From assembly GCF_022402485.1 (NCBI RefSeq), contig NZ_JAKRSA010000020.1, positions 62,001 through 126,000 of the forward strand: DNA of 64,000 nt, written 5' to 3'. Of this stretch, positions 8,187 through 15,888 are shown one piece after another. The notes beneath the pieces were generated by a model that saw nothing but the letters and a program-made list of their open reading frames with translations, ran no database searches and was not told the origin of the DNA. The stretch is from Phenylobacterium sp. (GTDB taxonomy: Bacteria > Pseudomonadota > Alphaproteobacteria > Caulobacterales > Caulobacteraceae). Every line of letters begins with the position of its first letter. Position 1 is the stretch's first letter. The position numbers and the translations under genes were made by a program.

Positions 8187-8656
8187 TGGGGGCCTCGGGT
8201 GCGGACCATGGTGAAGAAGTCGACCTTGGTGGCCGCAGCCTTGCGGGCGGCGGTGTCCCGGCGCTCGGCCTGGGCTCGGGCCAGCTTGGCCACCACCGCG
8301 CCTTCCACCGCTGGACGCAGGGCCGGCGCCTGCATCATGGCGTCGACCGCGGCGGCCAGTTCGGCATGGCGGCGATCACGGCCGGCGACGTAGCCGATCC
8401 CGGTCTCGCCGCTCTCCAGCCGGACCGCAGCCCGGGTGACGGTCATCTCGCCCATGTTGAAGGCGTCGCCCGCCCCACCCATGCGACCGCGCACCAGCAC
8501 CAGGCCGGTCTCCGGGGCCCGCAGGGCCGAATAGGACGGCCGCTCGGACAGGGCATCCCACGCCGCGCTGACCTCGCCAGGCTGAGCCTTGGCCAGGATC
8601 GACAACCACTGGCGGCGCTCATCGCCCGCCGCCTTGTTGACCGGATCGACCGGCAT
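8183..8656 (-). CDS. phnG: C-P lyase core subunit PhnG
   Basis: First gene of the minus-strand C-P lyase operon. The 157-aa protein has the PhnG blocks ERRQWLSILAKA, MVRGRMGG-like VLVRGRMGGAGDAFNMGEMTVTR, and GYVAGRDRRHAELAA. PhnG is a subunit of the PhnGHIJ complex and is required with PhnI for the nucleosidase/transferase step. The promoter must lie in the AT-rich gap shared with phnF (8657-8810). Confidence 0.95.
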   Translation of the reverse strand: MPVDPVNKAAGDERRQWLSILAKAQPGEVSAAWDALSERPSYSALRAPETGLVLVRGRMGGAGDAFNMGEMTVTRAAVRLESGETGIGYVAGRDRRHAELAAAVDAMMQAPALRPAVEGAVVAKLARAQAERRDTAARKAAATKVDFFTMVRTRGPQ

Positions 8657-8810
8657 GCGTCACCTCGACAAGTAAGTAAAATGTTGTATTCGTCTTATGC
8701 ATTGGGTATTCGAAAGCCGAAATGGCGACAACAAACCAAGTATGAAACTTATTTTACAGTAGTAAAACTTGTCTAGGACATCCGACTTAGACTGATCACG
8801 AGGTGGTGGA
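8657..8810. promoter_or_regulatory. Divergent phnG / phnF control region
   Basis: This 154-bp gap is clearly more AT-rich than its surroundings. GACAAGT (8667-8673, near phnG) and ACTTGTC (8767-8773, near phnF) are inverted copies of one element. The second copy lies within a small palindrome TGTC-TAG-GACA (8770-8780). A third TTGTCT-like copy follows phnF at about 9533-9538, before the second phnM. These could be PhnF operators. A weak Pho-box-like pair (CTGTAAA-n4-GTTTCAT, minus strand 8759-8742) is also present. No footprint or promoter data exist, so the site assignments are tentative. Confidence 0.45.
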
Positions 8811-9530
8811 ATGTCAGGTGGAATGCCGTTGTGGCGCGAGATCGCCCAGTCCCTGGAACAGCAGATCCGGTCGCGTGAACTGACGCCCGGCGACAAACTT
8901 CCCACCGAACACGAGCTGTCGCGGCAGTTCATGGTCAATCGCCACACAGTGCGCCGGGCCCTCTCGGATCTGCAGGAAAAGGGAATCGTGGAGTCGACCC
9001 AGGGCCGCGGCAGCTTTGTTCGCCGTCCCTCCCGTCCAGCCCGCCTGCAGCGCCGGCCGCGCTTCACCGAAGCCGTGCTGAAGAATGGCGGGGAGCCCAC
9101 CACCCAGGTTCTGAAGCTGGAGGTGCGTCCCGCCACCGGCCCCGTCGCCGAGGCCCTGGGCCTGAAGATTGGCGCGCCGGTGATCTTCATGGAGCGGCGA
9201 CGCTTTGTGGACGGCGAGCCCACCGGCCATGGCCTGCACCACTTCAGCTTCGAGCGCTTCCCGACCTTCATCGAGATGTACAAGGTGCGCGGCACCATCA
9301 CCCAGACCCTGCTCGACAGCGGGGTGCCCGACTATACCCGCCGCAAAACCTCCATCTCGGCGCGCCTGCCGACTCCGCAGGAGGCTGAGCTGCTGCACGT
9401 GCCCCGGCATGTGCCCCTGCTGATCCGCAGGTACGTCAATGTGGATGGCCTGGGCCGGCCGCTGGAATTCGGCGAGTCCCGCTCCACCAGCGAGATCGAA
9501 ATCATCTTCCAGGACCCCGAGCGGGACTGA
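8811..9530 (+). CDS. phnF: GntR-family phosphonate regulator PhnF
   Basis: A 239-aa regulator with an N-terminal GntR winged helix (PLWREIAQSLEQQI, LPTEHELSRQFMVNRHTVRRAL, GRGSFV) and a C-terminal UTRA ligand-binding domain ending in LIRRYVNVDGLGRPLEFGESRS. PhnF proteins are repressors or sensors of phosphonate operons. It is transcribed away from phnG and followed by a second phnM, so it probably controls both directions. The ATG at 8811 follows AGGTGGTGG. The ligand is unknown; UTRA domains usually bind small phosphorylated or sugar-like metabolites. Confidence 0.92.
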   Translation: MSGGMPLWREIAQSLEQQIRSRELTPGDKLPTEHELSRQFMVNRHTVRRALSDLQEKGIVESTQGRGSFVRRPSRPARLQRRPRFTEAVLKNGGEPTTQVLKLEVRPATGPVAEALGLKIGAPVIFMERRRFVDGEPTGHGLHHFSFERFPTFIEMYKVRGTITQTLLDSGVPDYTRRKTSISARLPTPQEAELLHVPRHVPLLIRRYVNVDGLGRPLEFGESRSTSEIEIIFQDPERD

Positions 9531-9559
9531 TTTGTCTTAAGTAATTCCAGGAGAACAGC

Positions 9560-10693
9560 GTGGAACTGGCGTTTCGAAACGCCCGTGTGGTCACGGGCGA
9601 CGACGACTTCATCGGATCGGTTCTGGTGCGTGACGGGGTCATTGCCCAGATCGATCGCGGCCCCGGCGGAACCGGTGAGGACTTCGAGGGCGACGTGCTC
9701 ATGCCCGGCGTCGTCGACCTGCACACCGACAGCCTGGAGAAGCACTATTTCCCCCGGCCCAACATCGATTGGAACCCGATCTCGGCGGCGGTGACCCATG
9801 ACGGCTGCGGCCTGTCGGTGGGGGTCACCACGGTGCTGAACTCCCTGACTCTGGGCTCCTTCAACGCCTCGGCGGCGCGCAATACCGACAATCTGCGTCG
9901 GCTGGTGGACGGGCTGCATGAGGCCCAGAACCAGGGGATGCTGCGGGCCGATCACCGGATTCACTGGCGTTGCGAGACCACCGCCGATGACCTTCGCGCC
10001 CGACTGGAGCTCATGGCCGATCATCCCATGACCGTCCTGTTCTCCCTGATGGATCACACCCCGGGCCAGCGGCAGTACCGCAACCTGGAAAAGCACATGG
10101 CCAACTGGCAGGCGGGTGGCATGAGCGAGAGCGCCGCCCAGGACCGCCTGGCCCAGGTCCGCGACCGCCAGGCCCGCAACGCCGACGACAATCGTCGCCA
10201 CGTGGCCCAGATGGCCACCAGCCGCCAGATCCCGCTGGCCAGCCACGATGATGAAAGCCTTGAGCACATCGACGAGGCCTGTGACCTGGGGGCCACCGTG
10301 GCCGAATTCCCCGTCACCGCCGAAGCCGCCCAGCGGGCGCGGGAGCGAGGCATGGTGGTGGTCATGGGCGGCCCGAACCTGATCCGCGGCGGCTCCTATT
10401 CCGGCAATGTGCCCGCCGCCCAGCTGGCCGAGGCTGACCTGCTCGACGCATTTGCCTCCGACTATGTGCCCCGCAGCCTGGTGGAGTGCGCCTTTGCCAT
10501 GACCAAGCCGCCCTTTGGCTGGAGCCTTTCGCGGGCTGCCGCCCTGGTCACCTCAGCCCCGGCCCGCGCCGTGGGTCTCGATGATCGTGGCGAGATCGCG
10601 CCCGGCCAGCGGGCCGACCTGTTGCGGGTGCGCCTGGCCGGCGACCTGCCCCTGGTGCGTGGGGTCTGGACCAAGGGCGCCCGGGCGGCCTGA
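9560..10693 (+). CDS. phnM: Second PhnM paralog, ribose methylphosphonate triphosphate diphosphatase
   Basis: A 377-aa amidohydrolase with all PhnM hallmarks: VDLHTDSLEKHYFPRP, MDHTPGQRQY, ASHDDESLEHI and ASDYVPRS. The GTG start at 9560 has AGGAGA upstream. It lies 29 bp after phnF. It differs clearly from the copy at 2884-4026 (for example SLTLGSFNASAARN against SLSLHGRKDGLERR), so it is a diverged paralog and not a recent duplication. The residues expected for metal binding look intact. It may handle a different phosphonate adduct or provide expression under PhnF control. Confidence 0.92.
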   Translation: MELAFRNARVVTGDDDFIGSVLVRDGVIAQIDRGPGGTGEDFEGDVLMPGVVDLHTDSLEKHYFPRPNIDWNPISAAVTHDGCGLSVGVTTVLNSLTLGSFNASAARNTDNLRRLVDGLHEAQNQGMLRADHRIHWRCETTADDLRARLELMADHPMTVLFSLMDHTPGQRQYRNLEKHMANWQAGGMSESAAQDRLAQVRDRQARNADDNRRHVAQMATSRQIPLASHDDESLEHIDEACDLGATVAEFPVTAEAAQRARERGMVVVMGGPNLIRGGSYSGNVPAAQLAEADLLDAFASDYVPRSLVECAFAMTKPPFGWSLSRAAALVTSAPARAVGLDDRGEIAPGQRADLLRVRLAGDLPLVRGVWTKGARAA

Positions 10694-10698
10694 CGCCC

Positions 10699-11430
10699 TT
10701 GCGGATCGTTACCCTCAACACCTGGAAGAACGAGGGACAGTATGAGCGCCGGCTCGCCCTGATGGCCAAAGGCCTGGGCGCGCTGGCGCCCGACATTGTC
10801 TGCCTGCAGGAGTGTTTTGTCGCCAAGGGCCATGACACCGCGGCCTACCTGGCCGCAGCCCTTGGCCTTGGGCTGACGGCGGCCCCGGCCCGGCGAAAGC
10901 TGCGCCAACACCTGGGCGAGACCCTGCCCAGCGCCTCGGGCCTGGCCATCCTGCACCGCAATGCCCCCCTGGCCACCGGTCGCCTGGACCTGCACAGCGA
11001 CCCTGTCGATGGCCAGCGGATCGCCCAGTGGGCCGATGTCGCCCCAGGCCTGCGGGTGCTCAATCTGCATCTGACCCACCTGGGCGGACCAGAGGCCGCC
11101 CGGCTGCGAGCGAGCCAGCTCGTCCAGGCCATGACCGAGTGCCACCGCCCCGGCCAAGACCTGCTGTTGGCCGGCGATCTGAACGCCAGTGGTGATGCGC
11201 CAGAGCTGGCCCCGATTGCGGCAGACCTCGACCCCACAGCTGCCGCGACCCTGCAGGGGGAGCGGGCTGATCGTGCGCCTTCGCCTTCAAGGACCCTGGA
11301 TCATCTGGCCTTGGTCCAGCCGAAGGCCTGGACCATCACCGCCCGTTTCCGGGCCCTGGACCAACCTGACGCCGAAGGCTGGTTCCCCAGCGATCATGCC
11401 GCCGTGGTCGCCGACCTGGCTCGGCTCTGA
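10699..11430 (+). CDS. Endonuclease/exonuclease/phosphatase-family hydrolase
   Basis: A 243-aa EEP-superfamily protein with the metal and catalytic motifs in order: TLNTWKNEG (N), VCLQECF (E), NLHLTHLGG (H), LAGDLNAS (DxN), TLDHLAL (D) and a final SDHAAVV (DH). The TTG start at 10699 lies 5 bp after the second phnM, so the two are co-transcribed. The family cleaves phosphodiesters or phosphomonoesters. In this position it might liberate phosphate or a phosphonate from an ester, or process the cyclic ribose phosphate. The exact substrate cannot be read from sequence. Confidence 0.85.
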   Translation: MRIVTLNTWKNEGQYERRLALMAKGLGALAPDIVCLQECFVAKGHDTAAYLAAALGLGLTAAPARRKLRQHLGETLPSASGLAILHRNAPLATGRLDLHSDPVDGQRIAQWADVAPGLRVLNLHLTHLGGPEAARLRASQLVQAMTECHRPGQDLLLAGDLNASGDAPELAPIAADLDPTAAATLQGERADRAPSPSRTLDHLALVQPKAWTITARFRALDQPDAEGWFPSDHAAVVADLARL

Positions 11431-11489
11431 TCTGAACGTGTTGCGCCCGGCGTGGCGTCTCGGGCCAACCAGGTGCGCGCTATCGCCTC

Positions 11490-11526
11490 AAAAAAACCAG
11501 GCGCCTCGGCCGGGGCCGAGACGCCT
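11490..11526 (-). terminator. Rho-independent terminator of the TonB receptor gene
   Basis: Read on the minus strand, AGGCGTCTCGGCC pairs with GGCCGAGGCGCCT (12 of 13 positions, 2-nt formal loop), followed by two Gs and seven Ts. It lies about 57 bp after the receptor stop. The same stem would also slow transcription arriving from the phnM2/EEP genes. Confidence 0.85.
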
Positions 11527-11541
11527 GAAGGTCTATCCACG

Positions 11542-11569
11542 GGCTGACCGCGCTTCGACGCGGTCAGCC
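11542..11569. other. Perfect 11-bp hairpin after the TonB receptor
   Basis: GGCTGACCGCG (11542-11552), a CTTCGA loop, then CGCGGTCAGCC (11559-11569). It sits between the receptor stop codon and the terminator at 11490-11526, so the two stems are in tandem. It may protect the mRNA 3' end or act as a second termination hairpin for either strand. Confidence 0.6.
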
Positions 11570-11582
11570 TTGGACAGGGGAT

Positions 11583-14282
11583 CTAGAAGGAGGCGCGGAC
11601 GCCGAGCAGGTACTTCCGGCCAAAGCCCTCGATCTCGTAAGGACGGTCCTCGCGGCCCTGGTAGCGCACACCCTGCTCATTGGTCAGGTTGTTGGCGTCC
11701 AGGAACAGCGAGTAGGTGTCGTTGACCTGATAGCGGACCGAGAGATCGAGCCGCTGGCTGTCACCCCAATAGAGGTTGGAGTTGGCCGCCGAACCCGAGG
11801 GGAAGACCTCGTCCAGCCAGTCGGTGCGGTGCTGCCAGCTCAGACGCGAGGACAGGCCATACTTCTCGTAGAACAGGGTCGCGCCGGTGATCCGGTCCGA
11901 AGTGCCCGGGAACTCCACCGTCTCGCCGGTCGGGGTCTCGAACTCGCCGGTGGTGAAGGACACGCTGCCCTGGAAGCCGAAGCCCGACAGCCAGCCCGGC
12001 AGGAAGGTCCAGGGCTGGGTGTAGACGAACTCAAGACCGCTCAGGCTGCCGCTGCGCCCGTTCTGCAGAGCCGACACGGTATAGGCGCTGCGGTTGACGC
12101 CGCCGAAGTCGTAGCTGTTGTCGCCGACGATACGGGTGGAGTCGAACAGCACATTGTCGACTTCCCGATGGAAGAAGCTCGCCGCCAGAAGAGCGGCCGG
12201 GGCGAAGTACCACTCGGCCGACAGGTCGAGGCCGTAGGCCTTCTCAGGGGTGGCGAAGGGGTTGCCGCCCGAGATGGTGTTGGCCGTGTCATTCACCGTC
12301 ACCGTGGCGCGCATGTCCTCAAGGCTGGGACGCGCCTGGCCGGTGATGAAGGCGGCCCGAAGCTTCAGGGTGTCGGAATAGTCGAAGCCATAGTGCAGGC
12401 TCGGGAAGACTTCAGTCTGTTCCGAGGTGAAGTTGAGGGGGACCAGGGTGCCTGCGACATTGGCCAGACCTTGCGATCCGAGCTCTGTCCGCTCCACCCG
12501 GACACCGGCGGTCAGGGTGTGGCGATCCCACTTCCAGCGGTTCATCACATAGGCCGAGGCGATGGTTTCATCCACCGCATTGCTGAGCCGCGGGTCGATG
12601 TCATAGACCGCAAAGTTGCCGGTTCCAGCGGCATTGGCGGCCCGGGCGGCGGCCATCAGAGCCAGCACCCCATCGCGCATGCGCGCGGTGTCGGCATGAA
12701 CACCGGTGAAGCCGCGATCCATATCCTGGTCATAGGCCGTCGTTCCAAAGAACGAGTTCATGTTCCAGGGCAGGCCGAGCAGGGTGCCGTTGGTCTCCAG
12801 GGGGAACCCCGTCCGGGTGCCAGCGACAACCGTGCGGTCGCGGCGGACCAGGTTGACGATGTCGTTTTCCTGGGCCCGGTCGTCGTACTGGAAGCCGGCG
12901 CTGAAGGTGGCCAGGGCACCAAAGCTGTCCCAGTCCCGGCTGGCGTCGAACTTCAGGGTGACCGCTTCGGTCTCAAGCCGGCCGCTGGATTCGGAGGCCC
13001 AGGATTCGTTCAGGATCAGCTGGTTCAGTGAGGTGCGCTGCTGACCCTTGGCCGGCTGACCATTGACGAGGGTCGTATCAAACAGCGTGTGATGCGGAAT
13101 GCCGTTGCCGGTGGCGTTGACCCTGATCGTCATGGACGGCAGCAGGACGGAATTGGCAGCCGAGGGCCGTGCCGTGCCCGACGGAATGCCCTGGCCCACG
13201 ACCGGATAGTTGTTGTTGAACTCGGTGGTGGCGTAGGCCAGATCCCAGCTCAGGTCCCAGTTGTTGATGCGGTGCTCACCGTTCAGGACATTGAAGGTCA
13301 CGCCGTTTGTGTAGGTACCGTTGGCGAAAGAGGCGGTGGTCGGTACGCCGATCAGGTCGGCGGTTTCGAAGTTGCGCGTACCCGAGAACGCATTGGCATA
13401 AGAGAAGACGTACCAGTTACGCTCTTCGAAGTCCTCGAACTCAGTGACGAGATGGGTGAGCGAGATATAGTGATCGTCGTTCGGTGCGTACTCGATCTTG
13501 GCCGAATAGGATTCAGTAACCCGCTCAATCACATACTTGGTCCAGCGGTTTGACGACAGGCCGATGGCGTCAAAGCGCGGCTCGTCATTATCAGTGTGCT
13601 GCTCAAAGGAGTAGTGCGATCCGATCAGGCTGGCACCCCAGGTCCCGTTGGACCAGGACAGGCGGCCTGAATACTGCTTTACCGGACCATCGCCCATGTC
13701 GACGAAACCGCCGCCCACGTCAAAGGTGCCGTGGAAGCCAGATAGGCTCAGCGGCGAGAAGGTTTCGATGTTCACCCGGCCAGCCAGGGACTCGGCGGGC
13801 ATGTTGGGCAGCAGCGTCTTGTTCAGAATGACCTGGCTGATCTGCGCAGCGGGCACGGAGTCAAAGCGGAAGATGCGGTCTTCGGCCCCGATCAGGTTGA
13901 CGCCGTCCAGGGCCATGGTGGTCCAGCGGGTCGGCGCGCCGCGGATCTGGATGTAGCGCTCCTGGCCCTGGTCGCGCTGCACGCCGACGCCGGGAAGGCG
14001 GGCCAGCGCGCCGGCGGCGGTGGCATCGGGGAAGCGGCCGATGGTGTCAGAGGCGATGACGTTGACGATGTTGTCCGAGGCCTTCTGGATTTCCAGCGAA
14101 GCTTCGATGGACTCACGGATCGGGCTGGCGGTGACCACCAGTTCGGAGACTTCGGCCTCCTGGGCCGCGGCCGGCATGGCCGCCATTGCCAGGATGGGCA
14201 GGGAGGCCGAGACGGCCAACAGAGTGCGGCGCGTGCGCGCGCCTGCGAGATGCGCCGGGTGGCGCTGGTGATTGGATGACAT
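11583..14282 (-). CDS. TonB-dependent outer-membrane receptor, possibly phosphate-regulated
   Basis: An 899-aa protein with a signal peptide (LLAVSASLPILAMAAMPAAAQ), a TonB box (SELVVTASP), a plug domain (about 60-170; LPGVGVQRDQGQERYIQIRG, ALDGVNLIG) and a 22-strand-type barrel ending in YLLGVRASF with the terminal Phe. The SIEASLEIQKASDNIVNVIASD start of the plug is common in carbohydrate/organic-ester receptors of Caulobacterales. It ends convergently with the phn plus-strand genes. A Pho-box-like repeat lies upstream, so uptake of a phosphorus compound is a reasonable hypothesis. The substrate cannot be deduced directly. Confidence 0.9.
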   Translation of the reverse strand: MSSNHQRHPAHLAGARTRRTLLAVSASLPILAMAAMPAAAQEAEVSELVVTASPIRESIEASLEIQKASDNIVNVIASDTIGRFPDATAAGALARLPGVGVQRDQGQERYIQIRGAPTRWTTMALDGVNLIGAEDRIFRFDSVPAAQISQVILNKTLLPNMPAESLAGRVNIETFSPLSLSGFHGTFDVGGGFVDMGDGPVKQYSGRLSWSNGTWGASLIGSHYSFEQHTDNDEPRFDAIGLSSNRWTKYVIERVTESYSAKIEYAPNDDHYISLTHLVTEFEDFEERNWYVFSYANAFSGTRNFETADLIGVPTTASFANGTYTNGVTFNVLNGEHRINNWDLSWDLAYATTEFNNNYPVVGQGIPSGTARPSAANSVLLPSMTIRVNATGNGIPHHTLFDTTLVNGQPAKGQQRTSLNQLILNESWASESSGRLETEAVTLKFDASRDWDSFGALATFSAGFQYDDRAQENDIVNLVRRDRTVVAGTRTGFPLETNGTLLGLPWNMNSFFGTTAYDQDMDRGFTGVHADTARMRDGVLALMAAARAANAAGTGNFAVYDIDPRLSNAVDETIASAYVMNRWKWDRHTLTAGVRVERTELGSQGLANVAGTLVPLNFTSEQTEVFPSLHYGFDYSDTLKLRAAFITGQARPSLEDMRATVTVNDTANTISGGNPFATPEKAYGLDLSAEWYFAPAALLAASFFHREVDNVLFDSTRIVGDNSYDFGGVNRSAYTVSALQNGRSGSLSGLEFVYTQPWTFLPGWLSGFGFQGSVSFTTGEFETPTGETVEFPGTSDRITGATLFYEKYGLSSRLSWQHRTDWLDEVFPSGSAANSNLYWGDSQRLDLSVRYQVNDTYSLFLDANNLTNEQGVRYQGREDRPYEIEGFGRKYLLGVRASF

Positions 14283-14328
14283 GGTCCGTCCCCCTTGTTG
14301 CTGTGATCAGCGGACGGGGGAGTGAATT

Positions 14329-14346
14329 AGGTCAGATGGGTGTCAG
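14329..14346 (-). promoter_or_regulatory. Candidate Pho box upstream of the TonB receptor
   Basis: On the minus strand CTGACAC-CCAT-CTGACCT forms two 7-bp direct repeats with an 11-bp period, the layout of a PhoB site (CTGTCAT-n4-CTGTCAT). Each half matches the consensus at 5 of 7 positions. The box ends 47 bp before the ATG. No clear -10 element was seen. Confidence 0.45.
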
Positions 14347-14410
14347 CCATTCGTGGGTTTCGTGATGTCTCCATGTTGATCTCAAGACTTGTTGGCTAGA
14401 CAGGGGGGCT

Positions 14411-14442
14411 TGGCGCGCCTGTCGATACCGACAAGCGCGCCA
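14411..14442. terminator. Strong hairpin downstream of wrbA
   Basis: TGGCGCGC-C-TGTCG, loop ATAC, CGACA-A-GCGCGCCA: 13 pairs with one internal mismatch, beginning 4 bp after the wrbA stop on the minus strand. There is no T-run, so termination efficiency is uncertain. It separates the pirin-wrbA unit from the TonB receptor promoter. Confidence 0.6.
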
Positions 14443-14446
14443 GAGA

Positions 14447-15046
14447 TTAGCCGTGCAGCTTCTTGGCCACCTCGGCGATCCGCCGACCCTGATAGCGGGC
14501 GCCGTCCAGTTCAGACGCGCTGGGCTGACGGGACCCGTCGCCGCCGGTGATGGTCGTGGCACCATAGGGGCTGCCGCCCGTCACCTCGTCCAGGCGCATC
14601 TGAGCCTGAAAGCCGTAGTCCAGGCCGACAACCATGACGCCAAAGTGCATCAGGTTGGTGATGATCGAGAACAGGGTCGTCTCCTGTCCCCCGTGCTGGG
14701 TGGCCGTGGAGGTGAAGGCCCCGCCGACCTTGCCGTTCAGCGCACCGCGCGCCCAAAGTCCGCCCGCCTGGTCGAGGAAGTTGGCCATCTGCGAGGCCAT
14801 GCGTCCAAACCGTGTGCCGACCCCGATGATGATGGCGTCATAGTCGGCCAGGTCCTCGATGGCGGCGATGGGGGCCGCCTGGTCGAGCTTGTAGTGTGCG
14901 GCCTTGGCGACCTCCTCGGGGACAAGGTCGGGGACCCGCTTGATGTCCACCTGGACGCCGGTTTCCCGGGCACCCTCGGCCACGGCCTGAGCCATGGTTT
15001 CGATATGTCCATAGGCCGAATAGTAAAGGACCAGAACCTTGGTCAT
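14447..15046 (-). CDS. wrbA: NAD(P)H:quinone oxidoreductase WrbA
   Basis: A 199-aa flavodoxin-like enzyme. It starts [18 protein letters not shown] (FMN phosphate loop) and contains [32 protein letters not shown] and [20 protein letters not shown], the WrbA signature blocks. WrbA reduces quinones by two electrons and limits oxidative stress. It follows the pirin gene by 42 bp on the same strand, and both are divergent from a LysR regulator, a common quinone/electrophile-stress arrangement. Confidence 0.95.
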   Translation of the reverse strand: MTKVLVLYYSAYGHIETMAQAVAEGARETGVQVDIKRVPDLVPEEVAKAAHYKLDQAAPIAAIEDLADYDAIIIGVGTRFGRMASQMANFLDQAGGLWARGALNGKVGGAFTSTATQHGGQETTLFSIITNLMHFGVMVVGLDYGFQAQMRLDEVTGGSPYGATTITGGDGSRQPSASELDGARYQGRRIAEVAKKLHG

Positions 15047-15088
15047 GGGACGCTCCTGTAACGATGTGTGGGGGAGGGCGAGCGGCTT

Positions 15089-15787
15089 CTAGGCCGCGTC
15101 GACCAGGACAAGCTCAGAATCTTCCAGGGCGGTGATGGTCAGGGCGGTTTCGCCGGTGATGGCCGCACCGTCCCGGGTCTCCAGGGTCAGGCCATTGACC
15201 TCAATCCGCCCTTTGGCGGGCACCAGATAGGCATGACCGGCAGGCGCGAGGGCGTATTCGGTGGTTTCGCCGGCCTTCAGCGTAGCGCCGAGCACCCGGG
15301 CGGGCGTGCGGATCGGCAGGGCCTCAGTGTCCTCGGCATAGCCACTGGCGAGGGTCACGAAGCGGCCCGAGCGGTCGCCCTTGGGAAACGGCTTGGCCCC
15401 CCAGGCCGGCGCGCCGCCGGTCTTGGCCGGCTCGATCCAGATCTGGAAGATGCGGGTGGTGTCGCTTTCGAGATTGTACTCGGCATGCCGGATGCCGGAG
15501 CCCGCGCTCATCACCTGCACATCACCGGCCTCGGTGCGGCCCGTATTGCCCAGGCTGTCCTGGTGGGTGATGGCCCCATCCCGGACATAGGTGATGATTT
15601 CCATGTCCGCATGCGGGTGGGGCGGGAAGCCCGAATTCGGCGCGATCTCATCGTCGTTCCAGACGCGGATTGGCCCCCAGCCCATGCGCTTGGGCTCGTA
15701 ATAGCTGGCGAAGGAAAAGTGGTGGCGGGCCTTCAGCCAACCGTGGTCAGCGCCACCTAGTCCGTCAAAACCTCTGCGCTCGATCAT
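15089..15787 (-). CDS. Pirin-family protein (YhhW-like quercetinase)
   Basis: A 232-aa bicupin protein. The N-terminal cupin has the metal motif FPPHPHADMEIITYV and later AGSGIRHAEYN, supplying the His/His/His/Glu set of pirins. It starts MIERRGFDGLGGADHGWLKARHHFSF, as in YhhW-type quercetin dioxygenases. It probably acts on phenolic or quinone-like compounds, together with WrbA encoded downstream. It is likely controlled by the divergent LysR protein. Confidence 0.9.
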   Translation of the reverse strand: MIERRGFDGLGGADHGWLKARHHFSFASYYEPKRMGWGPIRVWNDDEIAPNSGFPPHPHADMEIITYVRDGAITHQDSLGNTGRTEAGDVQVMSAGSGIRHAEYNLESDTTRIFQIWIEPAKTGGAPAWGAKPFPKGDRSGRFVTLASGYAEDTEALPIRTPARVLGATLKAGETTEYALAPAGHAYLVPAKGRIEVNGLTLETRDGAAITGETALTITALEDSELVLVDAA

Positions 15788-15860
15788 CTCGGAACCTCTG
15801 CGCCCCCCTGGGCGCTCTTGCCTGATCCCAGGATAGCGGTGATGATCAAATTAAAAAATA

Positions 15861-15886
15861 GAAACTATGGAAAGCTACCGTTTCCA
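15861..15886. promoter_or_regulatory. Inverted repeats between pirin and lysR genes (LysR operator candidate)
   Basis: Two nested repeats occur just before the lysR ATG (15889): GAAAC-n14-GTTTC (15861-15884) and TGGAAA-n7-TTTCCA (15868-15886). They lie in an AT-rich 100-bp gap shared with the divergent pirin promoter, where a LysR regulator usually binds. Confidence 0.5.
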
Positions 15887-15888
15887 AT

